A stretch of 64,000 bases of DNA from Roseivivax lentus (GTDB taxonomy: Bacteria > Pseudomonadota > Alphaproteobacteria > Rhodobacterales > Rhodobacteraceae): the NCBI RefSeq assembly GCF_900156805.1, contig NZ_FTOQ01000008.1, forward strand, positions 104,228-168,227, written 5' to 3'. The position numbers and the translations under genes were made by a program. Shown here piece after piece: positions 8,476 to 18,428 of the stretch (within the stretch, counting starts at the first letter, position 1; the number at the start of each line of letters is the position of its first letter). The notes under the pieces were generated by a model, which searched no databases, was not told the DNA's origin, and saw only the letters and a program-made list of their open reading frames with translations.

Positions 8476-11025
8476 CTATTTCTTCGCTGCAGCCTTCTTG
8501 GCCGCCGGTTTCTTCGCGGCAGCCTTCTTCTTCGGCGCGGCCTTCTTCTTGCCCTTGCCGGACTTGGCCTCTTTCTCGGCGATCAGTTCGACCGCCATGG
8601 CCACCGTCACATCCTCGGGCGCGACATCCTTGGGCAGGGTCGCGTTGACCTTTTCCCACTTGATGTAGGGTCCGTAGCGCCCGTCCATCACGTTCATCGC
8701 GCCGCCCGCCTCGGGATGCTCGCCAAGCTCTTTCAGAGGCTTGGCCGCCGCCCGACCGCCGCCGCGTTTCGCCGCCTTCTCGGCCAGCACGTCCACCGCG
8801 CGGTTGATGCCGATCTCGAAGACCTCGTCCACCTCCTTGAGGTTCGCGTAGAGCTTGCCGTGCTTCACGAACGGCCCGTAGCGCCCGATGCCCGCCTCGA
8901 TGGGTTCGCCATCCTCGGGATGCTTGCCCACCTCGCGCGGCAGCGACAGCAGCGTCAGCGCCTTCTCGAGATCCATGTCATCCGGCGACCAGCCCTTGGG
9001 CAGGCTGGCGCGCGGCGGCTTCTTGTTCTCTTCGGTCACCTCGCCGCGCTGCACGTAAGGCCCGAACCGGCCCGACCTGAGCGAGATCTCGTCGCCATTG
9101 TCCTCGCCCAGCACCCGGTCGCCCTGCTCGGCGGCATCGCCCCCGATGGGCCGGGTGTAGCGGCATTCGGGATAGCGCGAGCAGCCCACGAAGCCGCCCG
9201 AACGCGAGGTCTTGAGATGCAGCGAGCCTTCCCCGCAAAGCGGACAGATGCGCGGATCGCTGCCATCCTCCTTCGGCGGATAAAGCTGCGGCGCCAGCGC
9301 GTCGTCGAGCACGTCGAGCACCTCGGCGATGCGCAGCTCGGAAGTCTCGGCGATGGCCGCCGAGAAATCGCGCCAGAACTTCGACAAAAGCTCCTTGTAA
9401 TCCGCCTCGCCCGCCGACACGTCGTCGAGCTCTTCCTCCAGCGCCGCGGTGAAATCGTATTCCACGTAGCGCTTGAAGAAATTCAGCAGGAAGATCGTCA
9501 CGATCCGCCCCTTGTCCTCGGGGAACAGCCGGTTCTTGTCCTTGCGGACATATTCGCGGTCCTGGATCGTCGAGATCACGCTCGCATAGGTCGACGGGCG
9601 CCCGATCCCCAGCTCTTCCATCTTCTTGACCAGCGTCGCCTCGGTGTAGCGCGGCGGCGGCTGGGTGAAATGCTGCTCGGGCGTGACGCCCTCCTTGGCG
9701 GTCTTCTCGCCCTCCATGATCTGTGGCAGGCGCTTGTCGTCGTCATCCACGACGTCGTCGCGGCCCTCCTCGTACACCCGCAGGAACCCGTCGAAGAGCA
9801 CCACCTGGCCGGTGGCGCGCAGGCCCACCTCGCCGTCGCGGCTGCCGATCTCGACCGTCGTGCGCTCCAGCCGGGCGGCCTCCATCTGGCAGGCCAGCGT
9901 ACGCTTCCAGATCAGATCGTAGAGCTTCTTCTGGTCCGCGTCGCGCAGGCCCAGCGCGCCGGCATCCTTGGTCATGTCGGTGGGCCGGATGCATTCATGC
10001 GCTTCCTGCGCGTTCTTGGCCTTGTTCTTGTAGATCCGCGGGCTGCTCGGCACATATTCCGCGCCGAACCGGTCCTTGATGGCGTCGCGCGCCTCGCTCA
10101 CCGCCTCGGGCGCCATGTCGATGCCGTCGGTCCGCATGTAGGTGATGTGCCCGGCCTCGTAGAGCCGCTGTGCGGTCGACATGCAGACCTTGGCGCCCAT
10201 GCCGAACTTGCGGCTGGCCTCCTGCTGCAGGGTCGAGGTCATGAAGGGGGCGGAGGGGTTGCGGCTCGTGGGCTTGGCCTCGACCGAGGTGACGGTCAGG
10301 TCGCGGCTCTTGACTGCCTGCACCGCCATTTCGGCCTGGGTCTCGTTCTCCAGGTCGTAGCGGTCGAGTTTCTTGCCCGAAAGGCTGACCAGCCGCGCCT
10401 CGAAGCTCTGGTTCCGCTGGGTCTTCAGCTGCGCCTTCACCGACCAGTATTCGCGCGCGCGGAAGGCCTCGATCTCCATCTCGCGCTCGACGATGAGCCG
10501 CAGGCAGACCGATTGCACCCGCCCCGCCGAGCGCGCGCCCGGCAGCTTGCGCCACAGGACCGGCGACAGGTTGAACCCCACGAGGTAATCGAGCGCGCGG
10601 CGCGCCAGATAGGCCTCGACCAGCGGCGCGTCGATGTCGCGCGGGTTCTTCATCGCCTCGGTGACCGCGTCCTTGGTGATCGCGTTGAAGGTCACGCGGC
10701 TGACGGCGGTGTCCTTCTTGATCGACTTGCGCTTGGTCAGCGCCTCCTTGAGGTGCCACGAGATCGCCTCGCCCTCGCGGTCGGGGTCGGTCGCGAGAAT
10801 GAGCGAATTGTCGTCCTTCAGCGCATCGGCGATGGCCTTGACGTGCTTGCGGCTGTCGGTCGCGACCTCCCAGGTCATGTCGAAACCGTTATCGGTATCG
10901 ACCGATCCATCCTTCGGGGGCAGGTCGCGCACATGGCCGTAGGAGGCCAAAACCGTGTAATCGGAGCCCAGGTATTTATTGATCGTTTTGGCTTTTGCGG
11001 GCGACTCGACAACGACGACGGGCAT
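8476..11025 (-). CDS. topA: DNA topoisomerase I
   Basis: An 849-residue type IA topoisomerase that relaxes negative supercoils. The N-terminal Toprim domain starts VVVESPAKAKTINKYLG; the catalytic tyrosine lies in HITYMRTDGIDM near residue 310. The C-terminal part has one four-cysteine zinc motif (CPLCGEG and CSRYPEC) followed by repeated GRFGPYV/GRYGPFVK/GRYGPYIK modules and a lysine-alanine-rich tail, as usual in alphaproteobacteria. In the genome neighbourhood it follows dprA, a common order. Start is the ATG preceding the conserved PVVVVESP. Confidence 0.97.
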   Translation of the reverse strand: MPVVVVESPAKAKTINKYLGSDYTVLASYGHVRDLPPKDGSVDTDNGFDMTWEVATDSRKHVKAIADALKDDNSLILATDPDREGEAISWHLKEALTKRKSIKKDTAVSRVTFNAITKDAVTEAMKNPRDIDAPLVEAYLARRALDYLVGFNLSPVLWRKLPGARSAGRVQSVCLRLIVEREMEIEAFRAREYWSVKAQLKTQRNQSFEARLVSLSGKKLDRYDLENETQAEMAVQAVKSRDLTVTSVEAKPTSRNPSAPFMTSTLQQEASRKFGMGAKVCMSTAQRLYEAGHITYMRTDGIDMAPEAVSEARDAIKDRFGAEYVPSSPRIYKNKAKNAQEAHECIRPTDMTKDAGALGLRDADQKKLYDLIWKRTLACQMEAARLERTTVEIGSRDGEVGLRATGQVVLFDGFLRVYEEGRDDVVDDDDKRLPQIMEGEKTAKEGVTPEQHFTQPPPRYTEATLVKKMEELGIGRPSTYASVISTIQDREYVRKDKNRLFPEDKGRIVTIFLLNFFKRYVEYDFTAALEEELDDVSAGEADYKELLSKFWRDFSAAIAETSELRIAEVLDVLDDALAPQLYPPKEDGSDPRICPLCGEGSLHLKTSRSGGFVGCSRYPECRYTRPIGGDAAEQGDRVLGEDNGDEISLRSGRFGPYVQRGEVTEENKKPPRASLPKGWSPDDMDLEKALTLLSLPREVGKHPEDGEPIEAGIGRYGPFVKHGKLYANLKEVDEVFEIGINRAVDVLAEKAAKRGGGRAAAKPLKELGEHPEAGGAMNVMDGRYGPYIKWEKVNATLPKDVAPEDVTVAMAVELIAEKEAKSGKGKKKAAPKKKAAAKKPAAKKAAAKK

Positions 11026-11203
11026 GAAAAAACCTCGGAAAATGACGGATGTGATATGGCCGCGCAGGACGTGGGGTGCAAGCGCGCAATGTCAAACGGC
11101 GGCGGCGGGCGTCATCGCGCGGTTTCCGGCGGCGCCCGCGACGGCGCGCCGCGGCGGCGTTGGTGACATGGCCCGAAGACGACGCCGGCAGGGCCCGAAA
11201 CAG

Positions 11204-11234
11204 AAAACGCGCTGCGGGGATCGCAGCGCGTTTT
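11204..11234 (-). terminator. Strong rho-independent terminator (possibly bidirectional)
   Basis: A perfect 13-bp stem (arms 11204-11216 and 11222-11234) with a 5-base loop; each arm ends in four A or T, giving a T-run on both strands. On the minus strand it closes the lipoprotein transcript, 38 bases past its stop, and separates it from topA. Confidence 0.88.
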
Positions 11235-11272
11235 CGCTTCCGATACGGGCCTTTCGGTCCGCTGAGATCCGA

Positions 11273-11431
11273 TCAGCCGCCTTCTGCGGGCGCGATGACC
11301 GTCGGGCGGTAATCCACAACCGTGCCGTCCTTGGCGTAGATGGGATCAACGGTGATGACGACGTCGAACGTCTCGTCCGCGCATGCGGCGAGGCCGAGCG
11401 TCGCAGCGAGCAGCAAAGCGACTTTCTTCAT
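11273..11431 (-). CDS. Small lipoprotein (52 aa)
   Basis: A 52-residue protein beginning MKKVALLLAATLGLAAC: a short signal peptide with a lipobox L-A-A-C, so C17 is the likely lipidated residue. The mature part is only ~36 residues (DETFDVVITVDPIYAKDGT) and has no known domain. The start is the ATG at the MKKV signal peptide; an in-frame ATG 10 codons further upstream would place unrelated residues before the signal. It has its own terminator, so it is a monocistronic unit between dprA and topA. Function unknown. Confidence 0.75.
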   Translation of the reverse strand: MKKVALLLAATLGLAACADETFDVVITVDPIYAKDGTVVDYRPTVIAPAEGG

Positions 11432-11596
11432 AAGTTTTTTGTCCCGTATTCCATTCATTTCATCCGGAAAGCACAGCAACCGGCACCGCTCAAGACTAAG
11501 GCAGATGAAGGCATGCGCAAGTCTTCGCCGGGGATTTGTGCAATATCACCCTGTTCGGCTCGCCTTTCGCCTTGAGAGTGTGACCTTTTCGACCGC

Positions 11597-12817
11597 TCAG
11601 GCCAGTTTCAGCGCCAACATGCCACCCGGCGCGCGGGCGATTCGACCCTCCAGCTCCAGATCGGTCAGCACCGGTCCGATTCGACCCATGGGCTGATCCA
11701 GATCGCGGATCAGCTGGTCCTCGGCGATGGGCGACGGGCCCAACCGTTGCAGGATCTGGCTGTGCAGATCGGCGGTCTCGCGCAGGGTTCTGCGATCCGC
11801 GGGACCGCGATCGGTGCCCGGCACCGGCGCCGTCACCGCGCATGGCGCGTCGGGGCCACCGGCGCCGGCTCTGAGCGCGATGTCATGAGCGCCTGCCGCC
11901 TGCGCCATGTCGGCGAACGGCGCCATGCCCAAAGCCGCGCGCACATCCCGGCTGCCGCGCACCAGCTGCGCCCCGTCGCGAATGAGCGCGTTGCAGCCGC
12001 CCGCCCGCGCATCGAACGGATGCCCCGGTACCGCCATCACATCGCGGCCCTGGTCGAGCGCCGTGCGCGCGGTGATGAGCGAGCCCGATTTCAACGCCGC
12101 CTCCACCACGATCACCGCGCGCGACAGCCCCGAAATCAGGCGGTTGCGCAGCGGGAAATGGCGCGCCTTGGGCGCCAGCGTCATCGGCTGTTCGCTGATC
12201 CTGAGCCCGCCCGCGGCGACGATCTCCTGCGCGAGCCGGGCGTTTTCCTGCGGGTAGAGCACGTCGACCCCGCCGCCCATCACTGCGACCGTGCCGGTTC
12301 GCAGCGCGGCGTCATGGGCGGCCGCGTCGATACCGCGTGCAAGGCCCGAGACCACGACGAGGCCCGCCGCGCCCAGATCGGCGGCCAGCGCCCGCGCCAT
12401 GCGCAGGCCCAGCGACGAGGCGTTGCGCGCTCCCACCATCGCGACCAGCGGGCGCGACAGCACGGCCACGTCGCCGATGGCCCAGAAACAGGGCGGCGCA
12501 TCGTCGATATCGCACATGGCGGAAGGATAATCCGGCTCGCCCTCGAAGATCAGCCGCGCGCCCTCGCGGCGGCCCGCGCGCAGTTCCGCGTCGACCAGGG
12601 CGTCCGGGCAGGTGTGATAATCGGCAAGGCCCGCCCCGCGGGCGATGTCGGGCAGCGCATCGAGCGCGGCCCGGGCGGTGCCGTGTTCGGCCATGAGCCG
12701 CCGGTAGGTGGCGATGCCGACGCGCCGTGAGCGCAAGAGACGGAGCCGGTCAAAACGGTCGTCTTCCGTGGTGGGTGGGATTGGGGGGTGAGTGGAAGAA
12801 GGATGGTCTTCGGCCAT
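11597..12817 (-). CDS. dprA: DNA-processing protein DprA
   Basis: A 406-residue DprA/Smf protein that loads RecA on incoming single-stranded DNA. An N-terminal SAM-like helical region (~20-80) is followed by the Rossmann-like core with MVGARNASSLG, VVSGLARGIDAAAHDAAL and VMGGGVDVLYP, and a C-terminal winged-helix domain (~345-406). Start chosen at MAEDHPS, with GGGGACGGG upstream; the longer frame is not conserved-looking. A perfect TTAA-N7-TTAA site lies 48 bp upstream. In Rhodobacter capsulatus, DprA is needed for gene transfer agent uptake and belongs to the CtrA-dependent competence genes, which fits this site. Confidence 0.95.
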   Translation of the reverse strand: MAEDHPSSTHPPIPPTTEDDRFDRLRLLRSRRVGIATYRRLMAEHGTARAALDALPDIARGAGLADYHTCPDALVDAELRAGRREGARLIFEGEPDYPSAMCDIDDAPPCFWAIGDVAVLSRPLVAMVGARNASSLGLRMARALAADLGAAGLVVVSGLARGIDAAAHDAALRTGTVAVMGGGVDVLYPQENARLAQEIVAAGGLRISEQPMTLAPKARHFPLRNRLISGLSRAVIVVEAALKSGSLITARTALDQGRDVMAVPGHPFDARAGGCNALIRDGAQLVRGSRDVRAALGMAPFADMAQAAGAHDIALRAGAGGPDAPCAVTAPVPGTDRGPADRRTLRETADLHSQILQRLGPSPIAEDQLIRDLDQPMGRIGPVLTDLELEGRIARAPGGMLALKLA

Positions 12818-12864
12818 TCGCCCGTCCCCGTCTGCTTGCAGAATCAGGTATAGCACCCGGCGCC

Positions 12865-12879
12865 TTAACATAAGCTTAA
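12865..12879. promoter_or_regulatory. CtrA-type binding site upstream of dprA
   Basis: TTAA-CATAAGC-TTAA matches the alphaproteobacterial CtrA consensus TTAA-N7-TTAA exactly and is symmetric enough to read on both strands. It lies in the 107-bp gap between the tldD stop and the dprA start. Its GC-rich surroundings make a chance match less likely, but binding itself is inferred. Confidence 0.65.
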
Positions 12880-12924
12880 GAGCCGCGGCGCGATTGCGGC
12901 GGGAAGGCGCCGCGGCGATGGCGC

Positions 12925-14346
12925 TCAGCCCTGCGCGCCGCCCACCGTCAGCCCGCCGATCAGCACCGAGGGCTGGCCGACGCCCACCGGCACCCACTGG
13001 CCCTGCTTGCCGCAATTGCCCATGCCCGGATCGAGCGCCATGTCGTCGGCCAGCCCGCGGATCTGCTGCAGCGCCGTCGCGCCGTCGCCGATCAGCGTCG
13101 CGCCCTTCACCGGCGCGCCCACCTTGCCGTCCTTCACCCTATAGGCCTCGGTGCAGGAGAAGACGAACTTGCCGTTGGTGATATCCACCTGCCCGCCGCC
13201 GAAGCCCACCGCGTAGATGCCGTCCTTCAGCTCGGCCACGAGGTCCTCACGCTTGGCATTGCCACCCAGCATGTAGGTATTGGTCATCCGCGGCATCGGG
13301 ATATGCGCGTAGCTTTCGCGCCGCCCGTTGCCGGTGGGCGCCACGCCCATCAGCCGCGCGTTCTGGCGGTCCTGCATGTAGCCCACGAGGATGCCGTCCT
13401 CGATCAGCACGTTCTTGCCCGATGGCGTGCCCTCGTCATCCACGGTGATCGACCCGCGCCGGTCGGGGATGGTGCCATCGTCGAGCACGGTCACGCCCGG
13501 CGCCGCCACCCGCTGGCCCATGAGCCCGGCAAAGGCCGAGCTGCCCTTGCGGTTGAAATCGCCCTCGAGCCCATGCCCCACCGCCTCGTGCAGAAGGATG
13601 CCGGGCCAGCCCGGGCCCAGTACGATATCCATGACGCCCGCGGGCGCGGCCTCGGCGCGCAGGTTCACCGTTGCGATCCTCAGCGCCTCGCGCGCCTTCG
13701 CCTCCCAATCCGCGCGTGTGACCAGACCGTCCAGCATGACACGCCCGCCGCCGCCCGCCGTGCCCTGTTCGCGGCGGCCGTTCTCCTCGACGATGACGCT
13801 GATATTGAGCCGGGTCATCGGCCGCGTGTCGCTGACCAGCCCGCCATCGGCGCGCAGGATCGTCACCTCCTGCAGCGACGCGCCGAGCGAGGCCGACACC
13901 TGCACGACGCGCGGATCGAGGTCGCGCAGGAAGGCGTCGATCTCGCGCAGGGTCTCCAGCTTGGCGGCGAAACTCAGCCCCGCGATGGGATCGGCGTCGG
14001 TGTAAAGCCTGCGATTCGTCGGCGACGGCGCGGGCGCCATGACGCCGCCACCATCGCCGATGGCCAGCCGGGCGGTCTCCGCCGCGCGCGCAAGCGCCGC
14101 CTCGCTGATCTCGGTCGAATGGGCGTAGCCCGCCACCTCGCCCCTGACCGCGCGCAGGCCGAATCCCTCGGAGGCGTCGTAATTGGCGGTCTTGACCCGA
14201 CCGTCGTCGAAAACGATGCCCTCGCTGCGCTTTCGCTCGAAGAACAATTCGCCGTCCTCGGCGCCATCGAGGGCGCTGCGCAGGCGCGACAGCGCGGCCT
14301 CGTGGTCGAGATGCGTCTCAAGCGGGCGGAACGGCGCGTCGGACAT
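12925..14346 (-). CDS. tldD: Metalloprotease TldD
   Basis: A 473-residue TldD-family zinc protease, the catalytic partner of TldE/PmbA in cleaving unfolded small peptides. The metal motif HEAVGHGLEGD sits mid-protein in LLHEAVGHGLEGDFNRKG, followed by FAGLMGQRVA and the C-terminal CGKQGQWVPVGVGQP segment. Start at MSDAPFRPLE has GAAGGG upstream; the preceding in-frame ATG adds only 18 unsupported residues. Divergent from the oxidase cluster; tldE is not in the window. Confidence 0.95.
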   Translation of the reverse strand: MSDAPFRPLETHLDHEAALSRLRSALDGAEDGELFFERKRSEGIVFDDGRVKTANYDASEGFGLRAVRGEVAGYAHSTEISEAALARAAETARLAIGDGGGVMAPAPSPTNRRLYTDADPIAGLSFAAKLETLREIDAFLRDLDPRVVQVSASLGASLQEVTILRADGGLVSDTRPMTRLNISVIVEENGRREQGTAGGGGRVMLDGLVTRADWEAKAREALRIATVNLRAEAAPAGVMDIVLGPGWPGILLHEAVGHGLEGDFNRKGSSAFAGLMGQRVAAPGVTVLDDGTIPDRRGSITVDDEGTPSGKNVLIEDGILVGYMQDRQNARLMGVAPTGNGRRESYAHIPMPRMTNTYMLGGNAKREDLVAELKDGIYAVGFGGGQVDITNGKFVFSCTEAYRVKDGKVGAPVKGATLIGDGATALQQIRGLADDMALDPGMGNCGKQGQWVPVGVGQPSVLIGGLTVGGAQG

Positions 14347-14530
14347 GGGGGAACCCTTCTTTGGTCGGATTGAGCGAAAGCGGCTCTTTGCCGCAAGCAT
14401 CCATCTTTATCTGGCTGTAAGAATATGGTTTGAAGCGCCGGAGAAACAAATCGGGGATTCCGCGGCATACCGTTCGACGCGGCCTTCGCCCCGACCGACG
14501 CTGGAACGACTGAACCGATCAAGGTGACAT

Positions 14531-15430
14531 ATGCGACTTAAAACGATGCTCTCTAGCCTCCTTGCGGCCACGCTCGCCGCACCGGCCTTCGCCCAGAGCG
14601 ACGAAGTGGTCGGCGCGCCCTCGGCTGGCGGCATGGGTTTCCAGCCCGCCGTAACCGAGCTTGCACGCGATCTGCAATGGCTCGACGGGATGATCAACAT
14701 CATCATCACCGCGATCGTTCTGTTCGTGCTGGGTCTCATCCTGTGGTGCATCGTGCGCTACAACCGCAAGGCCAACCCCGAGCCCGCGGGCTTCACCCAC
14801 AACACTCCGGTCGAGATCGCCTGGACCGTCGTGCCCATTCTGATCCTCGTCTTCATCGGCGCCTTCTCGCTGCCGGTGCTTTTCAAGCAGCAGGAAATTC
14901 CCGAGGGCGACATCTTCATCAAGGCGACCGGCTACCAGTGGTACTGGGGCTACGAGTACCCCGAGGAGGGCTTCGGCTTCGACAGCTACATGATCGGCTC
15001 GCCCGCGACCGGCGGCGACAATTCCTACACCGAGGAAGTCGAGATGCAGCTGATCGAGGCCGGCTACGAGCCCGAGCACTTCCTCCTGGCCACCGACACG
15101 CAGGTCGTGGTGCCCGTGGGCAAGACCGTGGTCGTGCAGGTCACCGGCGGCGACGTGATCCATTCCTGGACCATCCCGGCCTTCGGCGTGAAGCAGGACG
15201 GCATCCCGGGCCGCCTGGCCGAGCTGTGGTTCGAGGCCGAGCGTGAAGGCATCTATTTCGGCCAGTGCTCCGAGCTTTGCGGCATCGCCCATGCCTACAT
15301 GCCGATCACCGTGAAGGTGGTCAGCGAAGAGGAATACGCCGACTGGCTGGTGCAGATGAAAGAGGAATACGCCTCCAACGACGCGGCCCCGGCACCCGCC
15401 GAGGCGGTCCAGCTCGCCTCCGCCGACTGA
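14531..15430 (+). CDS. ctaC: Cytochrome c oxidase subunit II (CuA)
   Basis: A 299-residue precursor: signal peptide to about A21 (PAFAQ), two transmembrane helices (~50-75 and ~90-112) and a periplasmic cupredoxin domain. The binuclear CuA ligands are present: H in VIHSWTIP and C-x3-C-x3-H-x2-M in [14 protein letters not shown]. It accepts electrons from cytochrome c and passes them to subunit I (not in this window). AAGGTGA lies upstream of the ATG. First gene of the ctaC-ctaB-small gene-ctaG-ctaE cluster. Confidence 0.97.
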   Translation: MRLKTMLSSLLAATLAAPAFAQSDEVVGAPSAGGMGFQPAVTELARDLQWLDGMINIIITAIVLFVLGLILWCIVRYNRKANPEPAGFTHNTPVEIAWTVVPILILVFIGAFSLPVLFKQQEIPEGDIFIKATGYQWYWGYEYPEEGFGFDSYMIGSPATGGDNSYTEEVEMQLIEAGYEPEHFLLATDTQVVVPVGKTVVVQVTGGDVIHSWTIPAFGVKQDGIPGRLAELWFEAEREGIYFGQCSELCGIAHAYMPITVKVVSEEEYADWLVQMKEEYASNDAAPAPAEAVQLASAD

Positions 15431-15502
15431 TCTCTTCCCCGATCCCGGTCGGCGCGGGACCACCCGCGCCGCCCCCCTTCCCCTGACCCCGCCGAGTGTT
15501 GA

Positions 15503-16447
15503 ATGACCGACGTTTCGCTGCAAACCGCCTATCAGGACGAGCCGCAATTCAGTGATTATTTCGCGCTGCTGAAGCCGCGCGTGATGACGCTTGTGGTGTT
15601 CACGGCCTTTGTCGGCCTGCTGGCCGCGCCCGGCGGGATGCATCCGTTCGTCGCTTTCTGCGCGATCCTGTTCATCGCCATCGGCGGCGGCGCTTCGGGC
15701 GCGCTCAACATGTGGTGGGATGCCGATATCGATGCCGTGATGCGCCGCACCGCCAAGCGCCCGATCCCGTCGGGCCGCGTCTCGGGCGACGAGGCGCTGG
15801 CCATCGGCCTTGCGCTCTCGGCCTTCTCGGTGGTGTTCCTCGGCCTCGCGACCAACTGGGTCGCCGCGGGTCTTCTGGCCTTCACCATCTTCTTCTATGC
15901 TGTAATCTACACGATGTGGCTGAAGCGCGCGACGCCGCAGAACATCGTCATCGGCGGCGCCGCGGGCGCGTTTCCCCCGATGATCGGCTGGGCCGCGGCC
16001 ACCGGCGGCGTGTCCATCGAATCGGTGCTGATGTTCGCGCTCATCTTCATGTGGACGCCGCCGCATTTCTGGGCGCTGGCGCTGTTCATGCGCTCGGATT
16101 ACGACGATGCGGGCGTGCCGATGCTGACCGTGACCCATGGCCGTCCCGCCACCCGCCGCCATATCCTGATCTATACCGTTCTGCTGGCGGCACTCGCCCT
16201 CGCCATGGGTGTCACCGCCGTCGCGGGCCCGGTCTACCTCGCTTCCGCGCTGATCCTGAATGCGCTCTTTCTCAAGGGTGCCGTGGCGATCTGGCGCCGC
16301 GACGAGGCGATGGCCGAGGCCGACAACTACCTCGTGGAGCGCAAGTTTTTCAAACTCTCGCTGCTCTATCTTTTCGCCCATTTCGGCGCGATCCTCGCCG
16401 ACCAGGCGCTGGCGCGCTTCGGACTGACCTGGGAGGTCTTCCTGTGA
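15503..16447 (+). CDS. ctaB: Protoheme IX farnesyltransferase
   Basis: A 314-residue UbiA-family membrane prenyltransferase that makes heme O from heme B. The allylic diphosphate/Mg motif [15 protein letters not shown] lies near residue 71 and [23 protein letters not shown] near 140; about nine membrane helices. Heme O is the precursor of heme A for the aa3 oxidase encoded around it. Its stop overlaps the GTG start of the next small gene. Confidence 0.97.
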   Translation: MTDVSLQTAYQDEPQFSDYFALLKPRVMTLVVFTAFVGLLAAPGGMHPFVAFCAILFIAIGGGASGALNMWWDADIDAVMRRTAKRPIPSGRVSGDEALAIGLALSAFSVVFLGLATNWVAAGLLAFTIFFYAVIYTMWLKRATPQNIVIGGAAGAFPPMIGWAAATGGVSIESVLMFALIFMWTPPHFWALALFMRSDYDDAGVPMLTVTHGRPATRRHILIYTVLLAALALAMGVTAVAGPVYLASALILNALFLKGAVAIWRRDEAMAEADNYLVERKFFKLSLLYLFAHFGAILADQALARFGLTWEVFL

Positions 16448-16617
16448 GCCTCACGCATAAACACGAAATCCACACCCGCCGGTTCAGCCGCAACATGGGC
16501 GTCGGCCTGACGCTCGTGGCGCTGATCGGCATCGTCTTCGGCCTGACCTTCGTGAAGGTCACGCGCGGCGATTTCGAGGTGCCGCGCGCCAATTCCACCA
16601 TCGTGGGAGATCAGTGA
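16444..16617 (+). CDS. Small single-span membrane protein of the cta cluster (57 aa)
   Basis: A 57-residue protein starting at GTG, overlapping the ctaB stop by four bases (GTGA). It has a basic N-terminus ([13 protein letters not shown]), one membrane helix ([19 protein letters not shown]) and a short periplasmic tail. Rhodobacterales and Paracoccus oxidase clusters carry a similar tiny gene between ctaB and ctaG, sometimes called coxF-like; its function is not established. It overlaps the ctaG start, so the three genes are translationally coupled. Confidence 0.8.
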   Translation: MSLTHKHEIHTRRFSRNMGVGLTLVALIGIVFGLTFVKVTRGDFEVPRANSTIVGDQ

Positions 16618-17201
16618 TGGCGATGGACGCAAAGACCAAGACCGTGACCCAGCTCGTAGGCGTGGCGACCTTCATGGGCGCCATGGCCTGGGCGTCCGTG
16701 CCGCTTTACGACTGGTTCTGCGCGGTCACCGGCTACGGCGGCACGACCGGCACGGCCACGGCCTCGTCCGAGACGGTGCTCGACCGGGAGATCACCGTGC
16801 GCTTCGATGCCAATACCGAGAAGGGCTTCGGCTGGGAATTCCGCCCCATGCAGACCGAGATGACGGTCAAGATCGGCGGCGACGGGCTGGCCTTCTACGA
16901 AGCCTACAACCCCACCGACCGGCCCATCGCGGGACAGGCGGGCTACAACGTCGCCCCCTTCATCGCGGGCAGCTACTTTTCCAAGGTGGAATGCTTCTGC
17001 TTCCAGGAGCAGGTGCTGATGCCCGGCGAACGGGTCGAGATGCCGGTCAATTTCTTCGTCGATCCCGAGATCGTCGAGGATGCCGACGCGAAGAACCTCA
17101 AGCACATCACCCTGTCCTACACTTTCTACGAAATCGACCTGCCCGAAGACGTGGCAGCGGTTGACGAAGGTCTCGGAACCGGGAACACCGAGACCAACTG
17201 A
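16617..17201 (+). CDS. ctaG: Cytochrome c oxidase assembly protein CtaG (Cox11)
   Basis: A 194-residue copper chaperone that helps form the CuB centre of subunit I. One N-terminal membrane anchor (~10-30) ends in [15 protein letters not shown], with the conserved cysteine, and the periplasmic beta domain has the copper motif [12 protein letters not shown] use the ATG at 16617, which overlaps the previous stop and has GGGAG seven bases upstream; a GTG one codon earlier is too close to it. Confidence 0.95.
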   Translation: MAMDAKTKTVTQLVGVATFMGAMAWASVPLYDWFCAVTGYGGTTGTATASSETVLDREITVRFDANTEKGFGWEFRPMQTEMTVKIGGDGLAFYEAYNPTDRPIAGQAGYNVAPFIAGSYFSKVECFCFQEQVLMPGERVEMPVNFFVDPEIVEDADAKNLKHITLSYTFYEIDLPEDVAAVDEGLGTGNTETN

Positions 17202-17230
17202 ACAACGCGAAAGCGAGCGAGGGAACAAAC

Positions 17231-18031
17231 ATGGCGCACGCGAAAAACCACGATTATCACATCCTCAACCCCTCGATCTGGCCCTTCATCGGGGCGGTGT
17301 CGGGCTTCGTCATGCTCTTCGGCGCGGTCCTCTGGATGAAGGACAGCGGGCCGTGGATGTTCCTCATCGGACTGGTGGGCGTGCTCTACGTCATGTTCGC
17401 ATGGTGGTCCGATGTCATCGCCGAAAGCCAGGTGGGCGATCACACGCCGGTCGTGCAGATCGGCCTGCGCTACGGCTTCATCCTGTTCATCATGTCCGAG
17501 GTGATGTTCTTCTTCGCCTGGTTCTGGTCGTTCTTCAAACACGCCATGTACCCGATGGGCCCCGAAAGCCCGGCGGTGGACGGCGTCTGGCCGCCCGCGG
17601 GCATCGAGACCTTCGATCCCTGGCACCTGCCGCTGATCAACACGCTGATCCTGCTCTGCTCGGGTGCGGCGGCGACGTGGGCGCACCACGCGCTGGTGCA
17701 CGAGAACAACCGCAAGGACATGAAGAACGGCCTGATCCTGGCCGTCGTGCTGGGCCTGATCTTCACCGCCTTCCAGGCCTATGAATATTCGCACGCGGCC
17801 TTCGGGTTCTCCGGCAACATCTACGGTGCCAACTTCTTCATGGCGACGGGCTTTCACGGCGCGCATGTGATCATCGGGACGATCTTCCTGTTCATCTGCC
17901 TGCTGCGCCTGCAGCGCGGCCACTTCACCCCCACCAAGCACGTGGGTTTCGAGGCCGCCGCCTGGTACTGGCACTTCGTCGACGTGGTGTGGCTGTTCCT
18001 CTTCGCCGCCGTCTACGTCTGGGGCGGCTGA
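17231..18031 (+). CDS. ctaE: Cytochrome c oxidase subunit III
   Basis: A 266-residue seven-helix membrane protein of the heme-copper oxidase. Family features are [13 protein letters not shown] at the N-terminus, [18 protein letters not shown] around residue 93, [14 protein letters not shown] near 210 and the ending [21 protein letters not shown]. It stabilises subunit I and the proton path. It ends the cta cluster and is followed by a strong terminator. Confidence 0.97.
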   Translation: MAHAKNHDYHILNPSIWPFIGAVSGFVMLFGAVLWMKDSGPWMFLIGLVGVLYVMFAWWSDVIAESQVGDHTPVVQIGLRYGFILFIMSEVMFFFAWFWSFFKHAMYPMGPESPAVDGVWPPAGIETFDPWHLPLINTLILLCSGAAATWAHHALVHENNRKDMKNGLILAVVLGLIFTAFQAYEYSHAAFGFSGNIYGANFFMATGFHGAHVIIGTIFLFICLLRLQRGHFTPTKHVGFEAAAWYWHFVDVVWLFLFAAVYVWGG

Positions 18032-18059
18032 GCCCGGGCGGACGAGACCTGCACGAGAG

Positions 18060-18092
18060 AACGCCCGGCTTGCCCGGGCGTTTTCTTTTTTC
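18060..18092 (+). terminator. Rho-independent terminator of the cta cluster
   Basis: Nine-bp perfect stem AACGCCCGG/CCGGGCGTT with a 5-base loop, followed directly by a T-rich run (TTCTTTTTTC). It lies 29 bases after the ctaE stop. Confidence 0.9.
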
Positions 18093-18135
18093 GGACCGAT
18101 GGTGTCAGCCAAAACCCGCCACAGCGATGCACCCG

Positions 18136-18258
18136 GAGCGCGGAACAAGGCTGCTTGCAGCCGCCGCGCTCCAGCGCCTGCCCGCCCCGGTGGGCTGGCG
18201 CTTTGGCGACGCAAGTGCGACGTTCCTTCTGCGCGATGACTTGGCAGCCATAAAGCGC
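18136..18258 (+). repeat. Interspersed two-hairpin element, copy 1
   Basis: One of three related ~123-bp copies. Stem 1 pairs GAGCGCGG with CCGCGCTC around an inner GGCTGC-TT-GCAGCC hairpin; stem 2 pairs GCGCC-T-GCCC with GGGC-T-GGCGC. A conserved GGCGCTTTGG follows, then ~43 variable bases and ATAAAGCGC. It lies between the ctaE terminator and surf1, a 397-bp gap otherwise without a gene. Confidence 0.8.
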
Positions 18259-18428
18259 TTGCGTTCCAAGGTCTTTGCGCCACCCCGCGGGCAGGCGCTC
18301 TCGACGTGGCACCGACACCCGAACCCGCGCCACCGCTGCGCATCGCCCCTCCCATTCCCTCCATTGAACCCACTGGCGCCAGACGATAGACGATCCTCCA
18401 GCCAACCAAGCGGATTCCGCCCGACCCC

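Noticed and set aside
8440..11166. A 908-codon open frame on the plus strand across topA
   Set aside because: It is antisense to topA in a GC-rich genome, with His/Arg/Leu-rich low-quality sequence and no known domain. topA on the minus strand explains the region.
14519..16381. A 620-codon minus-strand frame over ctaC and ctaB
   Set aside because: Antisense of conserved oxidase genes; no domain or ribosome-binding site support.
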